From [Streptosporangium] indianense (GTDB lineage Bacteria; Actinomycetota; Actinomycetes; Streptomycetales; Streptomycetaceae), in contig NZ_JAKEIO010000032.1 of the NCBI RefSeq assembly GCF_021474405.1, forward strand, positions 1 to 60,018: a stretch of DNA of 60,018 bases, read 5' to 3'. The notes under the pieces are model-generated. The model was not told the origin of the DNA and ran no database searches. It saw nothing but the letters and a program-made list of their open reading frames with translations. Positions 15,859 through 24,366 of the stretch are shown here, piece after piece. Made by a program: the position numbers and the translations under genes. Numbering within the stretch: position 1 is the first letter of the stretch; each line of letters opens with the position of its first letter.

Positions 15859-17091
15859 ATGCCTTCCGCACTCCCCGACGGCGAGCCCGTCCCCGACGAC
15901 GGGGCGCTGCCCGCGTCCGCCCTCGCCGGGGCCGCCGACCGTCCGCTCGGGTTCTACCTGCACGTCCCGTACTGCGCGACCCGCTGCGGCTACTGCGACT
16001 TCAACACGTACACCGCGACGGAGCTGCGCTCCAGCGGCGGCGTGCTGGCCTCCCGCGACAACTACGCCGAGACGCTCGTCGACGAGATCCGGCTGGCGCG
16101 CAAGGTGCTGGGGGACGACCCGCGGCCGGTGCGGACCGTGTTCGTGGGCGGCGGCACGCCCACCCTGCTGGACGCCGGTGACCTGGTACGGATGCTCCGG
16201 GCCGTGCGGGACGAGTTCGGGCTGGCGGAGGACGCCGAGGTCACGACGGAGGCGAACCCGGAGTCGGTGGACCCGGCGTATCTGGCGACCCTGCGCGAGG
16301 GCGGGTTCAACCGGATCTCCTTCGGGATGCAGAGCGCGCGGCAGCACGTGCTGAGGATCCTGGACCGGACGCACACGCCCGGCCGCCCAGAGGCCTGCGT
16401 GGCGGAGGCCCGGGAGGCGGGCTTCGAGCATGTGAACCTCGACCTGATCTACGGCACGCCGGGGGAGTCCGACGACGACTGGCGGGCCTCGCTGGACGCG
16501 GTGCTGGGCGCCGGGCCGGACCACGTCAGCGCGTACGCCCTGATCGTCGAGGAAGGGACGCAGCTGGCCCGTCGGATCCGCCGGGGCGAGGTGCCGATGA
16601 CCGACGACGACGTCCACGCCGACCGGTACCTGATGGCGGACGAGGTTCTCTCCGGCGCGGGCTTCGAGTGGTACGAGGTGTCGAACTGGGCGACCTCGGC
16701 GGCCGGGCGGTGTCTGCACAACGAGCTGTACTGGCGGGGGGCCGACTGGTGGGGGGCCGGGCCCGGGGCGCACAGTCACGTGGGCGGGGTGCGGTGGTGG
16801 AACGTGAAGCATCCGGGGGCGTACGCGGCTGCGCTGGCTGCCGGGAGGTCGCCGGGGGCCGGGCGTGAGGTGCTGAGCGAGGAAGATCGGCGGGTGGAGC
16901 GGATTCTGCTGGAGTTGCGGCTCCGGGAGGGGGTGCCGTTGTCCCTGCTGAGGTCGAAGGGGCTGGCTGCCTCGCACAAGGCCTTGTCGGAGGGGTTGCT
17001 TCAGGAGGAGCCCTACGAGGAGGGTCGGGCGGTGCTGACCTTGCGGGGGCGGTTGCTGGCGGACGGGGTTGTCCGGGACCTCGTGGACTGA
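15859..17091 (+). CDS. hemW: Radical SAM heme chaperone HemW
   Basis: A 410-residue radical-SAM protein of the HemN/HemW group. The [4Fe-4S] motif C-X3-C-X2-C is seen in Y-C-A-T-R-C-G-Y-C-D-F-N-T-Y, followed by F-V-G-G-G-T-P-T and N-P-E-S-V. HemW proteins bind heme and are thought to deliver it; true coproporphyrinogen oxidase HemN has an extra cysteine not seen here, and older annotations call these oxygen-independent coproporphyrinogen III oxidase. It commonly precedes hrcA-dnaJ in actinobacteria, as here. Start 15859 chosen from the upstream GACAAT; ATG 15850 is in frame. Confidence 0.92.
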   Translation: MPSALPDGEPVPDDGALPASALAGAADRPLGFYLHVPYCATRCGYCDFNTYTATELRSSGGVLASRDNYAETLVDEIRLARKVLGDDPRPVRTVFVGGGTPTLLDAGDLVRMLRAVRDEFGLAEDAEVTTEANPESVDPAYLATLREGGFNRISFGMQSARQHVLRILDRTHTPGRPEACVAEAREAGFEHVNLDLIYGTPGESDDDWRASLDAVLGAGPDHVSAYALIVEEGTQLARRIRRGEVPMTDDDVHADRYLMADEVLSGAGFEWYEVSNWATSAAGRCLHNELYWRGADWWGAGPGAHSHVGGVRWWNVKHPGAYAAALAAGRSPGAGREVLSEEDRRVERILLELRLREGVPLSLLRSKGLAASHKALSEGLLQEEPYEEGRAVLTLRGRLLADGVVRDLVD

Positions 17092-17112
17092 GGTGCTGGG
17101 CGTTGGTGCAGG

Positions 17113-17234
17113 GGGCGGGGGGTTGCGCAGCCCGGCGTAGCGGGGTGCCGCTGCGCCCACCCTCCCCAAGCTCTCGGCTTCGCTCCAGCAAGGGGGTACC
17201 CCCATCGCCCCGAGCGGCGCGCACGCCCGCAGCT
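17113..17234. repeat. Dispersed GC-rich repeat, copy A
   Basis: Intergenic element downstream of hemW. Its left part (GTTGCGCAGCCCGGCG) and right part (GCACGCCCGCAGCT) match the 3' end of the MMPL gene (50427-50512), and its middle CTCTCGGCTTCGCTC (17171-17185) is identical, inverted, to 28872-28886 inside rnz. It resembles the short repeats scattered through Streptomyces genomes. Confidence 0.6.
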
Positions 17235-17266
17235 GGGGTGGCGCGCAGGCCCGCAGCCGGGTGCGG

Positions 17267-18070
17267 CTACGGCGCTGTCACGAAGTCGATCAGCTCCTCG
17301 ACCCTGCCCAGGAGTTCCGGCTCCAGGTCCTTGTACGACTGGACCCCCGACAGGATCCGCTGCCAGGCCGCGCCGGTGTTCTCCGGCCAGCCGAGAGCCC
17401 TGCACACGCCCGTCTTCCAGTCCTGGCCGCGCGGCACCCGGGGCCAGGCCTCGATGCCGAGGGACGACGGTTTCACGGCCTCCCAGATGTCGATGTAGGG
17501 GTGGCCGACGACCAGCGCGTGTGCGCTCTCCACCGACTGGGCGATGTGCCACTCCTTGCTGCCCGGGACCAGGTGGTCGACCAGGACGCCGAGGCGGGCG
17601 TCGGGGCCGGGGGCGAAGGAGTCGACGATCGACGGGAGGTCGTCGACGCCCTCCAGGTACTCCACGACCACGCCCTCGATGCGCAGGTCGTCGCCCCACA
17701 CCTTCTCGACCAGCTCGGCGTCGTGGCGGCCCTCGACGTAGATGCGGCCGGCACGGGCCACCCGGGCACGTGCGCCGGGGACGGCGACCGATCCCGAGGC
17801 CGTGCGGGTGGGACGCGCGGGGCCGCCCGACGACGGCCGCACCAGGGTCACCACCCTGCCCTCCAGCAGGAAACCGCGCGGCTCCATCGGGAACACCCGG
17901 TGCTTGCCGAAGCGGTCCTCCAGCGTCACCGTGCCCGCCTCGCAGCGGATCACCGCACCGCAGAAGCCGGTCCCCGGCTCCTCCACGACCAGGCCCGGCT
18001 CCGCCGCGACCTCGGGCACCGGCTTCGGCTTCTTCCACGGCGGGGTCAGATCGGCGGAGTACTGGCGCAT
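17267..18070 (-). CDS. DUF3097 family protein, possible TOPRIM nuclease
   Basis: A 267-residue actinobacterial protein of the DUF3097 type ([14 protein letters not shown]). After a beta-rich N-terminal part, [21 protein letters not shown] followed by [14 protein letters not shown] looks like a TOPRIM fold (E in the first motif, acidic residue after the second strand) as in RNase M5 and primases, so a nucleic-acid enzyme is plausible but unproven. Start 18070 chosen because TATCGT (18078-18083, reverse) is spaced 7 nt from it; ATG 18076 is also in frame. Confidence 0.8.
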   Translation of the reverse strand: MRQYSADLTPPWKKPKPVPEVAAEPGLVVEEPGTGFCGAVIRCEAGTVTLEDRFGKHRVFPMEPRGFLLEGRVVTLVRPSSGGPARPTRTASGSVAVPGARARVARAGRIYVEGRHDAELVEKVWGDDLRIEGVVVEYLEGVDDLPSIVDSFAPGPDARLGVLVDHLVPGSKEWHIAQSVESAHALVVGHPYIDIWEAVKPSSLGIEAWPRVPRGQDWKTGVCRALGWPENTGAAWQRILSGVQSYKDLEPELLGRVEELIDFVTAP

Positions 18071-18101
18071 TCGCATGACGATAGGAGAAGGCGGACGGCG
18101 A

Positions 18102-18833
18102 TCACCGCGACACGCCGAAACGCACCGCCAGGGCGTCCCGTTGTGCCCGCACGAACGCCGCGTCCACCAGCGCTCCGTGACCGGGCACGTACACCGCGTC
18201 CTCACCGCCCAGGCCGAGCAGCCGGTCCAGGGCGGCCGGCCACTGCGAGGGCACCGCGTCCCGGCCCGCCTGCGGCTCCCCGGACTCCTCGACCAGGTCG
18301 CCGCAGAACACCACCTCCGGGTCCCCGGGCACCAGCACCGCCAGGTCGTGCGCGGTGTGACCCGGGCCGACGTTCGCCAGCAGCACCTGCCGGCCGCCGC
18401 CCAGGTCGAGCGTCCACTCGCCGGAGACCAGGTGGCCGGGCGCGGCCAGCCGCTGCGCCGCCTCCTCGGCCGTCTCGGCCGCCAGGCCGTTGCGCACCGC
18501 GTCCGCCCGCATCTCCTCGCGGTCCCGCACCCGGGTCAGTACCGCGTCCACGCCCACCGCGCCGAACACCTCCACGTCCGTGAGCGCCGCGGCACCGAAG
18601 ACGTGGTCGAAGTGCGGATGGGTCAGGGCGAGATGTGTCACACGGTGACCCGCGAGTGCCCGCGCCTGCTCGCGCACCTTCGCGCCCTCGGCGAGGCTCG
18701 ACCCCGGGTCGATCACGAGGGCCGCGTCCTCGCCGACGACCAGCCCCGCGGTGCAGTCCCACACCGGCAGCCGGCACCGCCCCACCCCCGCGGCCACGCG
18801 CTCCCACCCCAGGTCTTCCCAAGTCACCGTCAT
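18102..18833 (-). CDS. Metallo-beta-lactamase-fold hydrolase
   Basis: A 243-residue MBL-fold protein with the zinc motif T-H-P-H-F-D-H-V, a distal G-P-G-H-T and the C-terminal Y-V-P-G-H-G. Related to glyoxalase II/lactonase-type hydrolases; substrate unknown. No Shine-Dalgarno is present; TAGCGT (18840-18845, reverse) ends 6 nt before the ATG, predicting a leaderless mRNA. It lies 31 nt upstream of the DUF3097 gene on the same strand and is divergent from hrcA. Confidence 0.87.
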   Translation of the reverse strand: MTVTWEDLGWERVAAGVGRCRLPVWDCTAGLVVGEDAALVIDPGSSLAEGAKVREQARALAGHRVTHLALTHPHFDHVFGAAALTDVEVFGAVGVDAVLTRVRDREEMRADAVRNGLAAETAEEAAQRLAAPGHLVSGEWTLDLGGGRQVLLANVGPGHTAHDLAVLVPGDPEVVFCGDLVEESGEPQAGRDAVPSQWPAALDRLLGLGGEDAVYVPGHGALVDAAFVRAQRDALAVRFGVSR

Positions 18834-18886
18834 ACGGCGACGCTAGCGGTGGGCCCGGCTCGGGGCACGGCGCCGCACGACCAGCC

Positions 18887-18917
18887 TTGCCGGGGGTGTA
18901 CCCCACCGCCGTACACT
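18887..18917 (+). promoter_or_regulatory. Putative hrcA-dnaJ promoter
   Basis: TTGCCG (18887-18892) and TACACT (18912-18917) with a 19-nt spacer lie just upstream of CIRCE, so HrcA bound at CIRCE would block transcription at or just after initiation. Confidence 0.6.
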
Positions 18918-18930
18918 GGGCCGGGGAATG

Positions 18931-18957
18931 CTGGCACTCGCACGCGCAGAGTGCCAG
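18931..18957. promoter_or_regulatory. CIRCE operator (HrcA binding site)
   Basis: CTGGCACTC-N9-GAGTGCCAG, a perfect 9-9-9 inverted repeat with the GCACTC core of the CIRCE consensus, 14 nt downstream of a TACACT -10 box and ~47 nt upstream of hrcA. HrcA therefore autoregulates hrcA-dnaJ. Confidence 0.95.
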
Positions 18958-19004
18958 GCCGGACCGGCAGGGCAAGCAGGCGGAGACATCTGGAGGTGTG
19001 CGCG

Positions 19005-20021
19005 ATGCTCAGTGAACGCAGGCTTCAGGTGCTGCGCGCCATCGTCCAGGACTACGTCGGCACCGAGGAGCCGGTGGGCTCCAAGGCCCTCACCGAGCGG
19101 CACAACCTCGGCGTCTCCCCGGCCACCGTCCGCAACGACATGGCGGCCCTCGAGGACGAGGGGTACATCGCGCAGCCGCACACCAGTGCCGGGCGCATCC
19201 CCACGGACAAGGGCTACCGGCTGTTCGTCGACAAGCTCGCCGGTGTCAAGCCGATGACCGCGCCCGAGCGGCGCGCGATCCAGAACTTCCTCGAGGGTGC
19301 CGTCGACCTCGACGACGTCGTGGCGCGTACGGTACGGCTGCTCGCGCAGCTCACGCGTCAGGTCGCCGTCGTGCAGTACCCGTCGCTGACCCGCTCGACC
19401 GTGCGGCACGTGGAGTTGCTCTCCCTCGCGCCCGCGCGCGTGATGCTCGTGCTGATCACGGACACCGGGCGGGTCGAGCAGCGGGTGGTCGACTGCCCGG
19501 CGCCCTTCGGCGAGGCCTCGCTGGCGGATCTGCGCGCGCGGCTCAACAGCCGTGTGGCGAACCGCCGTTTCGCGGATGTGCCGGGTCTGGTGGAGGATCT
19601 CCCGGAGGCGTTCGAGCACGAGGACCGGGGTACCGTCTCTACGGTGCTCTCCACGCTTCTGGAGACGCTCGTCGAGCAGAACGAGGAGCGGCTGATGATC
19701 GGCGGCACCGCCAATCTGACCCGCTTCGGTCATGACTTTCCCCTCACGATCCGGCCGGTGCTGGAGGCGCTCGAGGAGCAGGTCGTGCTCCTCAAGCTGC
19801 TCGGCGAGGCGAAGGATCCGGGCGTGACCGTACGGATCGGTCACGAGAACGCCCACGAAGGACTCAACTCCACGTCCGTCGTGTCGGTCGGCTACGGTTC
19901 GGGCGGCGAGGCAGTCGCCAAGCTCGGCGTGGTCGGACCGACCCGCATGGACTACCCGGGAACGATGGGAGCGGTACGCGCAGTGGCACGGTACGTCGGA
20001 CAGATCCTGGCGGAGTCGTAG
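19005..20021 (+). CDS. hrcA: Heat-inducible transcription repressor HrcA
   Basis: A 338-residue HrcA. N-terminal winged helix ([53 protein letters not shown]) and the GAF-like C-terminal domain. HrcA represses chaperonin genes by binding CIRCE and is kept active by GroEL. ATG 19005 has TGGAGGTG upstream. Its TAG shares a base with the GTG of dnaJ (TAGTG), so the two are coupled. Confidence 0.97.
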   Translation: MLSERRLQVLRAIVQDYVGTEEPVGSKALTERHNLGVSPATVRNDMAALEDEGYIAQPHTSAGRIPTDKGYRLFVDKLAGVKPMTAPERRAIQNFLEGAVDLDDVVARTVRLLAQLTRQVAVVQYPSLTRSTVRHVELLSLAPARVMLVLITDTGRVEQRVVDCPAPFGEASLADLRARLNSRVANRRFADVPGLVEDLPEAFEHEDRGTVSTVLSTLLETLVEQNEERLMIGGTANLTRFGHDFPLTIRPVLEALEEQVVLLKLLGEAKDPGVTVRIGHENAHEGLNSTSVVSVGYGSGGEAVAKLGVVGPTRMDYPGTMGAVRAVARYVGQILAES

Positions 20022-21157
20022 TGGCCACGGACTACTACGCCGTACTCGGCGTGCGCCGCGACGCGTCGCAGGAAGAGATCAAGAAGGCCTTCCGGCGGCT
20101 CGCGCGTGAGCTGCACCCGGACGTCAACCCCGATCCGAAGACCCAGGAGCGGTTCAAGGAGATCAACGCCGCTTACGAGGTGCTGTCGGATCCGCAGAAG
20201 AAGCAGGTCTACGACCTCGGCGGCGACCCGCTCTCGCAGGCCGGCGGCGGTGGCGCGGGCGGCTTCGGAGCCGGTGGTTTCGGGAACTTCTCGGACATCA
20301 TGGACGCGTTCTTCGGCACGGCGTCGCAGCGCGGACCGCGCTCGCGCACCCGTCGCGGCCAGGACGCCATGATCCGTATCGAGGTCGAGCTCGACGAGGC
20401 GGCCTTCGGTACGACCAAGGACATCCAGGTCGACACGGCCGTCGTCTGCAACACCTGCAACGGTGAGGGCGCGGCGCCGGGCACCTCCGCCCAGACGTGC
20501 GACATGTGCCGCGGCCGCGGTGAGGTCTCGCAGGTGACCCGGTCCTTCCTGGGCCAGGTCATGACGTCCCGCCCCTGCCCGCAGTGCCAGGGCTTCGGCA
20601 CGGTCGTCCCGACCCCGTGCCCGGAGTGCGCGGGCGACGGCCGGGTCCGCTCCCGCCGCACGCTCACGGTCAAGATCCCGGCCGGTGTCGACAACGGCAC
20701 GCGCATCCAGCTCGCCGGCGAGGGCGAGGTCGGCCCCGGCGGTGGTCCGGCCGGTGACCTCTACGTCGAGATCCACGAGCTGCCGCACAGTACGTTCCAG
20801 CGGCGCGGCGACGACCTGCACTGCACGGTGACGATTCCCATGACGGCGGCGGCCCTCGGCACGAAGGTGCCGCTGGAGACGCTCGACGGCATGGAGGAGG
20901 TCGACATCCGCCCGGGCACCCAGTCCGGCCAGTCGATCCCGCTGCACGGCCGGGGCGTCACGCACCTGCGCGGCGGCGGACGCGGCGACCTCATCGTCCA
21001 CGTCGAGGTCCAGACCCCGACCAAGCTCGACCCCGAGCAGGAGCGCCTGCTGCGCGAACTCTCCAAACTCCGCGGCGAGGAACGCCCCACCGGGCAGTTC
21101 CAGCCGGGGCAGCAGGGGCTGTTCTCGCGGTTGAAGGATGCGTTCAACGGTCGCTGA
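20021..21157 (+). CDS. dnaJ: Chaperone DnaJ
   Basis: A 378-residue DnaJ, the DnaK co-chaperone. J-domain with HPD at 32-34, Gly/Phe-rich stretch, zinc domain of four C-X2-C-X-G-X-G repeats (C-N-T-C-N-G-E-G from ~143 to C-P-E-C-A-G-D-G at ~200), and C-terminal substrate-binding domain. It is the paralogue linked to hrcA (often dnaJ2 in Streptomyces). The C-terminal tail [18 protein letters not shown] is encoded again twice just downstream. Confidence 0.96.
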   Translation: MATDYYAVLGVRRDASQEEIKKAFRRLARELHPDVNPDPKTQERFKEINAAYEVLSDPQKKQVYDLGGDPLSQAGGGGAGGFGAGGFGNFSDIMDAFFGTASQRGPRSRTRRGQDAMIRIEVELDEAAFGTTKDIQVDTAVVCNTCNGEGAAPGTSAQTCDMCRGRGEVSQVTRSFLGQVMTSRPCPQCQGFGTVVPTPCPECAGDGRVRSRRTLTVKIPAGVDNGTRIQLAGEGEVGPGGGPAGDLYVEIHELPHSTFQRRGDDLHCTVTIPMTAAALGTKVPLETLDGMEEVDIRPGTQSGQSIPLHGRGVTHLRGGGRGDLIVHVEVQTPTKLDPEQERLLRELSKLRGEERPTGQFQPGQQGLFSRLKDAFNGR

Positions 21158-21377
21158 CGCGAGTGGTCGGGCCGCTGCCGGGGGTCCGGGGGGTCGTCCT
21201 CCGGGCAGGCACGGTCAGCCGGGGCAGCAGGGGTTCTCGCGGCTGAAGGATGCGTTCAACGGTCGCTGACGCGAGTGGTCGGGCCGCTTCCGGGGGTCCG
21301 GGGGTCGTCCTCCGGGCAGGCACGGTCAGCCGGGGCAGCAGGGGCTGTTCTCGCGGTTGAAGGATGCGTTCAACGGG
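21101..21377 (+). repeat. Tandem duplication of the dnaJ 3' end
   Basis: A unit of 111-115 bp starting CAGCCGGGGCAGCAGGGG occurs at 21101 (in dnaJ), 21216 and, partly, 21327. Each copy still encodes the DnaJ tail Q-P-G-Q-Q-G-(L)[11 protein letters not shown], although only the first is joined to the gene; the second also keeps the TGA. Confidence 0.95.
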
Positions 21378-21413
21378 CGTGGAGCCGGCGCCTGTGACGG
21401 GTGATGCGGGGTG

Positions 21414-21432
21414 CCTCCCGGGTGACGGGAGG
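21414..21432 (+). terminator. Terminator after hrcA-dnaJ
   Basis: CCTCCCG-GGTGA-CGGGAGG hairpin followed by a T-containing stretch. The 349-nt gap after dnaJ otherwise holds only the tandem repeats. Confidence 0.6.
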
Positions 21433-21506
21433 TGCCTGTTCCTCTGGTCTATGCCAGTCGGCAGGCCGGTTTAGGGGTTGTCCGGAGGACGTGACAACAT
21501 GCCGTC

Positions 21507-22580
21507 ATGTCCTCCGCACTGACCGATCTCTTCCCCCACCCGATCGTGCAGGCCCCCATGGCGGGCGGCGTCTCCGTACCGAAGCTGGCCGCCGCCGTGT
21601 GCGAAGCGGGCGGGCTGGGATTCCTCGCCGCCGGCTACAAGACCGCCGACGGGATGTACCAGGAGATCAAGCAGCTCCGGAGCCTCACCGGCAGGCCCTT
21701 CGGCGTCAACGTCTTCATGCCGCAGCCGGAGTACGCCGACCCCGCCGCCGTCGACGTCTACGCCCATCAGCTGGCCGGCGAGGCCACCTGGTACGAGGCC
21801 GAGCTCGGCGACGCGGACAGCGGACGGGACGACGGCTTCGAGGCCAAGCTCGTGGTGCTGCGCGACAACCCCGTACCGGTCGTGTCGTTCCACTTCGGCG
21901 TCCCGAGCCGGGAGGTCGTCGACGCCCTGCACCGCGTCGGCACCTTCGTCCTGGCCGCCGCGACCACCCCCGACGAGGCCCGGGCCGTGGAGCGGACGGG
22001 CGCGGACGCGGTCATCGCCCAGGGCGTCGAGGCCGGCGGCCACCAGGGCACCCACCGGGACATCCCCGAGACGGACGGCTCCGGCCTCGGACTGCTGTCG
22101 CTCATCGCGCAGGTCCGCGAGGCCGTGAGCATCCCGATCATCGCCGCCGGCGGCATCATGCGCGGCAGCCAGATCGCCGGTGTCCTCGCCGCGGGCGCGA
22201 GCGCGGCCCAGCTGGGCACCGCCTTTCTCGCCACCACCGAGTCGGGGGCGCACGCCCTGCACAAGCAGGCACTGACCAACCCCCTGTTCGTGCGCACGGA
22301 GTTGACCCGGGCGTTCTCCGGGCGGCCCGCGCGCGGCCTCGTCAACCGGTTCCTGCGCGAGCACGGCCCGTACGCGCCCGCCGCCTACCCCGAGATCCAC
22401 CACCTCACCGCGCCGCTGCGCAAGGCCGCCGCCAAGGCCGGTGACGCGCAGGGCATGGCGCTGTGGGCGGGACAGGGGCACCGGATGGCGCGGGACCTGC
22501 CCGCCGGGCAGCTGGTGGAGGTGCTGGCCGGGGAACTGGCCGCCGCCCGGGCGTCGTTGACGAGTGGGGGTGTGCTGTGA
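21507..22580 (+). CDS. Nitronate monooxygenase / 2-nitropropane dioxygenase-like flavoprotein
   Basis: A 357-residue FMN-dependent TIM-barrel protein: H-P-I-V-Q-A-P-M-A-G-G-V at the N-terminus, G-A-D-A-V-I-A-Q-G-V-E-A-G-G-H-Q-G-T with the family histidine, P-I-I-A-A-G-G-I and G-A-S-A-A-Q-L-G-T-A-F for FMN phosphate binding. These enzymes oxidise alkyl nitronates; the physiological substrate in Streptomyces is not known. CAACAT lies 6 nt before ATG 21507. Its TGA overlaps the GTG of rsmE, so the two are coupled. Confidence 0.9.
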   Translation: MSSALTDLFPHPIVQAPMAGGVSVPKLAAAVCEAGGLGFLAAGYKTADGMYQEIKQLRSLTGRPFGVNVFMPQPEYADPAAVDVYAHQLAGEATWYEAELGDADSGRDDGFEAKLVVLRDNPVPVVSFHFGVPSREVVDALHRVGTFVLAAATTPDEARAVERTGADAVIAQGVEAGGHQGTHRDIPETDGSGLGLLSLIAQVREAVSIPIIAAGGIMRGSQIAGVLAAGASAAQLGTAFLATTESGAHALHKQALTNPLFVRTELTRAFSGRPARGLVNRFLREHGPYAPAAYPEIHHLTAPLRKAAAKAGDAQGMALWAGQGHRMARDLPAGQLVEVLAGELAAARASLTSGGVL

Positions 22581-23317
22581 CCGCGCCGGTGTTCGTGGCC
22601 GAGGACTTCGCCGCGGGCGGTGACGGCCGGTACGTCCTCGACGGGCCGGAGGGGCGGCACGCCGTCTCCGTGAAGCGGCTGCGCGCCGGTGAGGACGTCG
22701 TCCTCACGGACGGGGCCGGCCGCTGGGCGGACTGCGTCGTGCTCGACACGGAGGGCAAGGACCGGCTGATCCTCCGGCTGGAGTCGGTGCACGAGGAGCC
22801 CGCGGAGCAGCCCCGGGTCACCGTCGTCCAGGCCCTGCCCAAGGGCGACCGGGGAGAGCTCGCCGTGGAGACGATGACCGAGGTCGGCGTCGACGCGATC
22901 GTGCCGTGGTCGGCGGCGCGCTGTATCACGCAGTGGAAGGGCGAGCGCGGGGCGAAGGCGCTGGGCAAGTGGCGGGCGACGGCCCGGGAGGCGGGCAAGC
23001 AGTCCCGCCGGGTGCGCTTCCCCGAGGTCGCCGAGGCGGCCACGACCAGGCAGGTCGCCGCCCTGCTGGCGGGAGCGGAGTTCGCCGCCGTGCTGCACGA
23101 GAGCGGGGACACACCCCTGGCCACCGCCGACCTGCCGGCCACCGGCGAGATCGTGCTGGTGGTGGGACCCGAGGGGGGCGTGGCGCCGGAGGAACTGGCG
23201 CTGTTCGAGGAGGCGGGGGCGAAGGCCTACCGCCTCGGGCGCAGTGTGCTGCGCACATCGACCGCCGGGACGGCCGCCGCGGCCGTACTCCTGGCACGCA
23301 CCGGACGCTGGTCCTGA
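22577..23317 (+). CDS. rsmE: 16S rRNA m3U1498 methyltransferase
   Basis: A 246-residue RsmE: N-terminal PUA-like domain (G-P-E-G-R-H-A-V-S-V-K-R-L-R-A-G-E) and C-terminal SPOUT domain with the trefoil-knot signature V-V-G-P-E-G-G-V-A-P-E-E and L-G-R-S-V-L-R-T-S-T-A. It methylates U1498 of 16S rRNA using SAM. The GTG start at 22577 overlaps the upstream stop (GTGA). Confidence 0.96.
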   Translation: MTAPVFVAEDFAAGGDGRYVLDGPEGRHAVSVKRLRAGEDVVLTDGAGRWADCVVLDTEGKDRLILRLESVHEEPAEQPRVTVVQALPKGDRGELAVETMTEVGVDAIVPWSAARCITQWKGERGAKALGKWRATAREAGKQSRRVRFPEVAEAATTRQVAALLAGAEFAAVLHESGDTPLATADLPATGEIVLVVGPEGGVAPEELALFEEAGAKAYRLGRSVLRTSTAGTAAAAVLLARTGRWS

Positions 23318-23333
23318 CCCCCTCGGAGGCACC

Positions 23334-23726
23334 GTGGAACTCGCACAGGTACGTCTGCTCGTGACCGACTTCGCCGCCTGTTACCGCTTCTACGGCGAGG
23401 TCCTCGGCCTCAAACCGCAGTCGGGGGCGGCGGACGGGCCGTACGAGAAGTTCAGCCCCGCGGTCGGCTCCGCGGGGATCGCGCTGCAGGACCGGTCGAT
23501 GATGGCCGAAGTGCTCGACGAACTGGGCGACACGGCCGAGGGCCACCGCTCTCTTGTCGTGCTGCGGGTGGACGGTCTGGACGCGTACTGCCAGGAGATC
23601 ACGATGCGCGGCGCGACCGTCCTGCACGGCCCGGCGCCCATGACGGACCGTATGCGGGTGGCCCATCTCAAGGACCCCGAGGGAAACTTGGTGGAGCTTC
23701 AGGAGTGGCTGCTGCTGCGCGGCTGA
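23334..23726 (+). CDS. VOC/glyoxalase-fold protein
   Basis: A 130-residue glyoxalase-like protein (V-T-D-F-A-A-C-Y-R-F-Y-G-E-V-L-G-L-K-P at the N-terminus, L-K-D-P-E-G-N-L-V-E-L-Q at the C-terminus with the usual metal-ligand glutamate). GTG 23334 has GGAGG 5-6 nt upstream and lies 16 nt after rsmE, so it is probably co-transcribed. Substrate unknown. Confidence 0.83.
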   Translation: MELAQVRLLVTDFAACYRFYGEVLGLKPQSGAADGPYEKFSPAVGSAGIALQDRSMMAEVLDELGDTAEGHRSLVVLRVDGLDAYCQEITMRGATVLHGPAPMTDRMRVAHLKDPEGNLVELQEWLLLRG

Positions 23727-23775
23727 CGCCTTTGCGCCCTACCGCGCGGCCCCCGACAGTGGCAGGCTCCCCTCC

Positions 23776-24321
23776 ATGGGGGCTTCGAAAAGTCATCGGC
23801 CGGTGCCGCGCGGGCGGCGCGTCGCGATCGCGGCGGCGTTCGCCGTGGTGGCGGTGGGCGGCGCCGTCGCCTGCGAACCGGGCAGCGTCAGCGCCGCGTC
23901 CGTCGCCTACACCACCGACGAGACCGTGACCAAGGAACTCAACCGGCAGAAGGCGGGCGTGCGGTGGCTCACCTGCACCGCCTCCTACGGGGAGAACGGC
24001 GGGAAGTCGTCACCCTCGGCGCGTGAGCGGACCGTCGCCACCGTCGACTGCGAGGGCGAGACCGACGACGGCAAGGACATCACCGTCGACGGCAAGGTCA
24101 CCCACGCGGTGGACGGCGCCTGCGTGCGCGGGAACATCACCGCCAAGGTGGACGGCAAGGTGTGGTTCCAGGTCGACGGCCTCGGCGACTGCAACTCCAG
24201 CACCCCGCCCCCCGTCGGCGGGCCGGCGAACGGGCAGCCCGGACCGACCGTCACGGTGACCGTCACCCAGACCATCTGGTGCGAGCGGTACCCGGACTGC
24301 CGCCCTGTCGAGGGCAAGTGA
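23776..24321 (+). CDS. Probable lipoprotein, function unknown
   Basis: A 181-residue exported protein. Basic N-terminus (R-P-V-P-R-G-R-R), a hydrophobic stretch and a lipobox-like G-A-V-A-C near residue 33. The mature part has several cysteines (T-C-T, D-C-E, A-C-V, D-C-N), a D-G-K-D-I-T-V-D-G-K-V region recalling DUF4333-type domains, then a Pro/Gly linker and W-C-E-R-Y-P-D-C near the end. No enzymatic motif recognised. Confidence 0.7.
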   Translation: MGASKSHRPVPRGRRVAIAAAFAVVAVGGAVACEPGSVSAASVAYTTDETVTKELNRQKAGVRWLTCTASYGENGGKSSPSARERTVATVDCEGETDDGKDITVDGKVTHAVDGACVRGNITAKVDGKVWFQVDGLGDCNSSTPPPVGGPANGQPGPTVTVTVTQTIWCERYPDCRPVEGK

Positions 24322-24354
24322 TCCGAACCCTGTCCGTGCGGCGTCGTCCCTGCA

Positions 24355-24360
24355 TAGGGT
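24355..24360 (+). promoter_or_regulatory. -10 box of the tricorn gene (leaderless)
   Basis: TAGGGT ends 6 nt before GTG 24367 and no Shine-Dalgarno is present, the pattern expected for leaderless transcription. Confidence 0.6.
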
Positions 24361-24366
24361 GATCAG

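Noticed and set aside
21101..21377. Possible CRISPR-like array after dnaJ
   Set aside because: Only 2.5 copies, the whole unit is repeated without unique spacers, and it derives from the dnaJ coding end.
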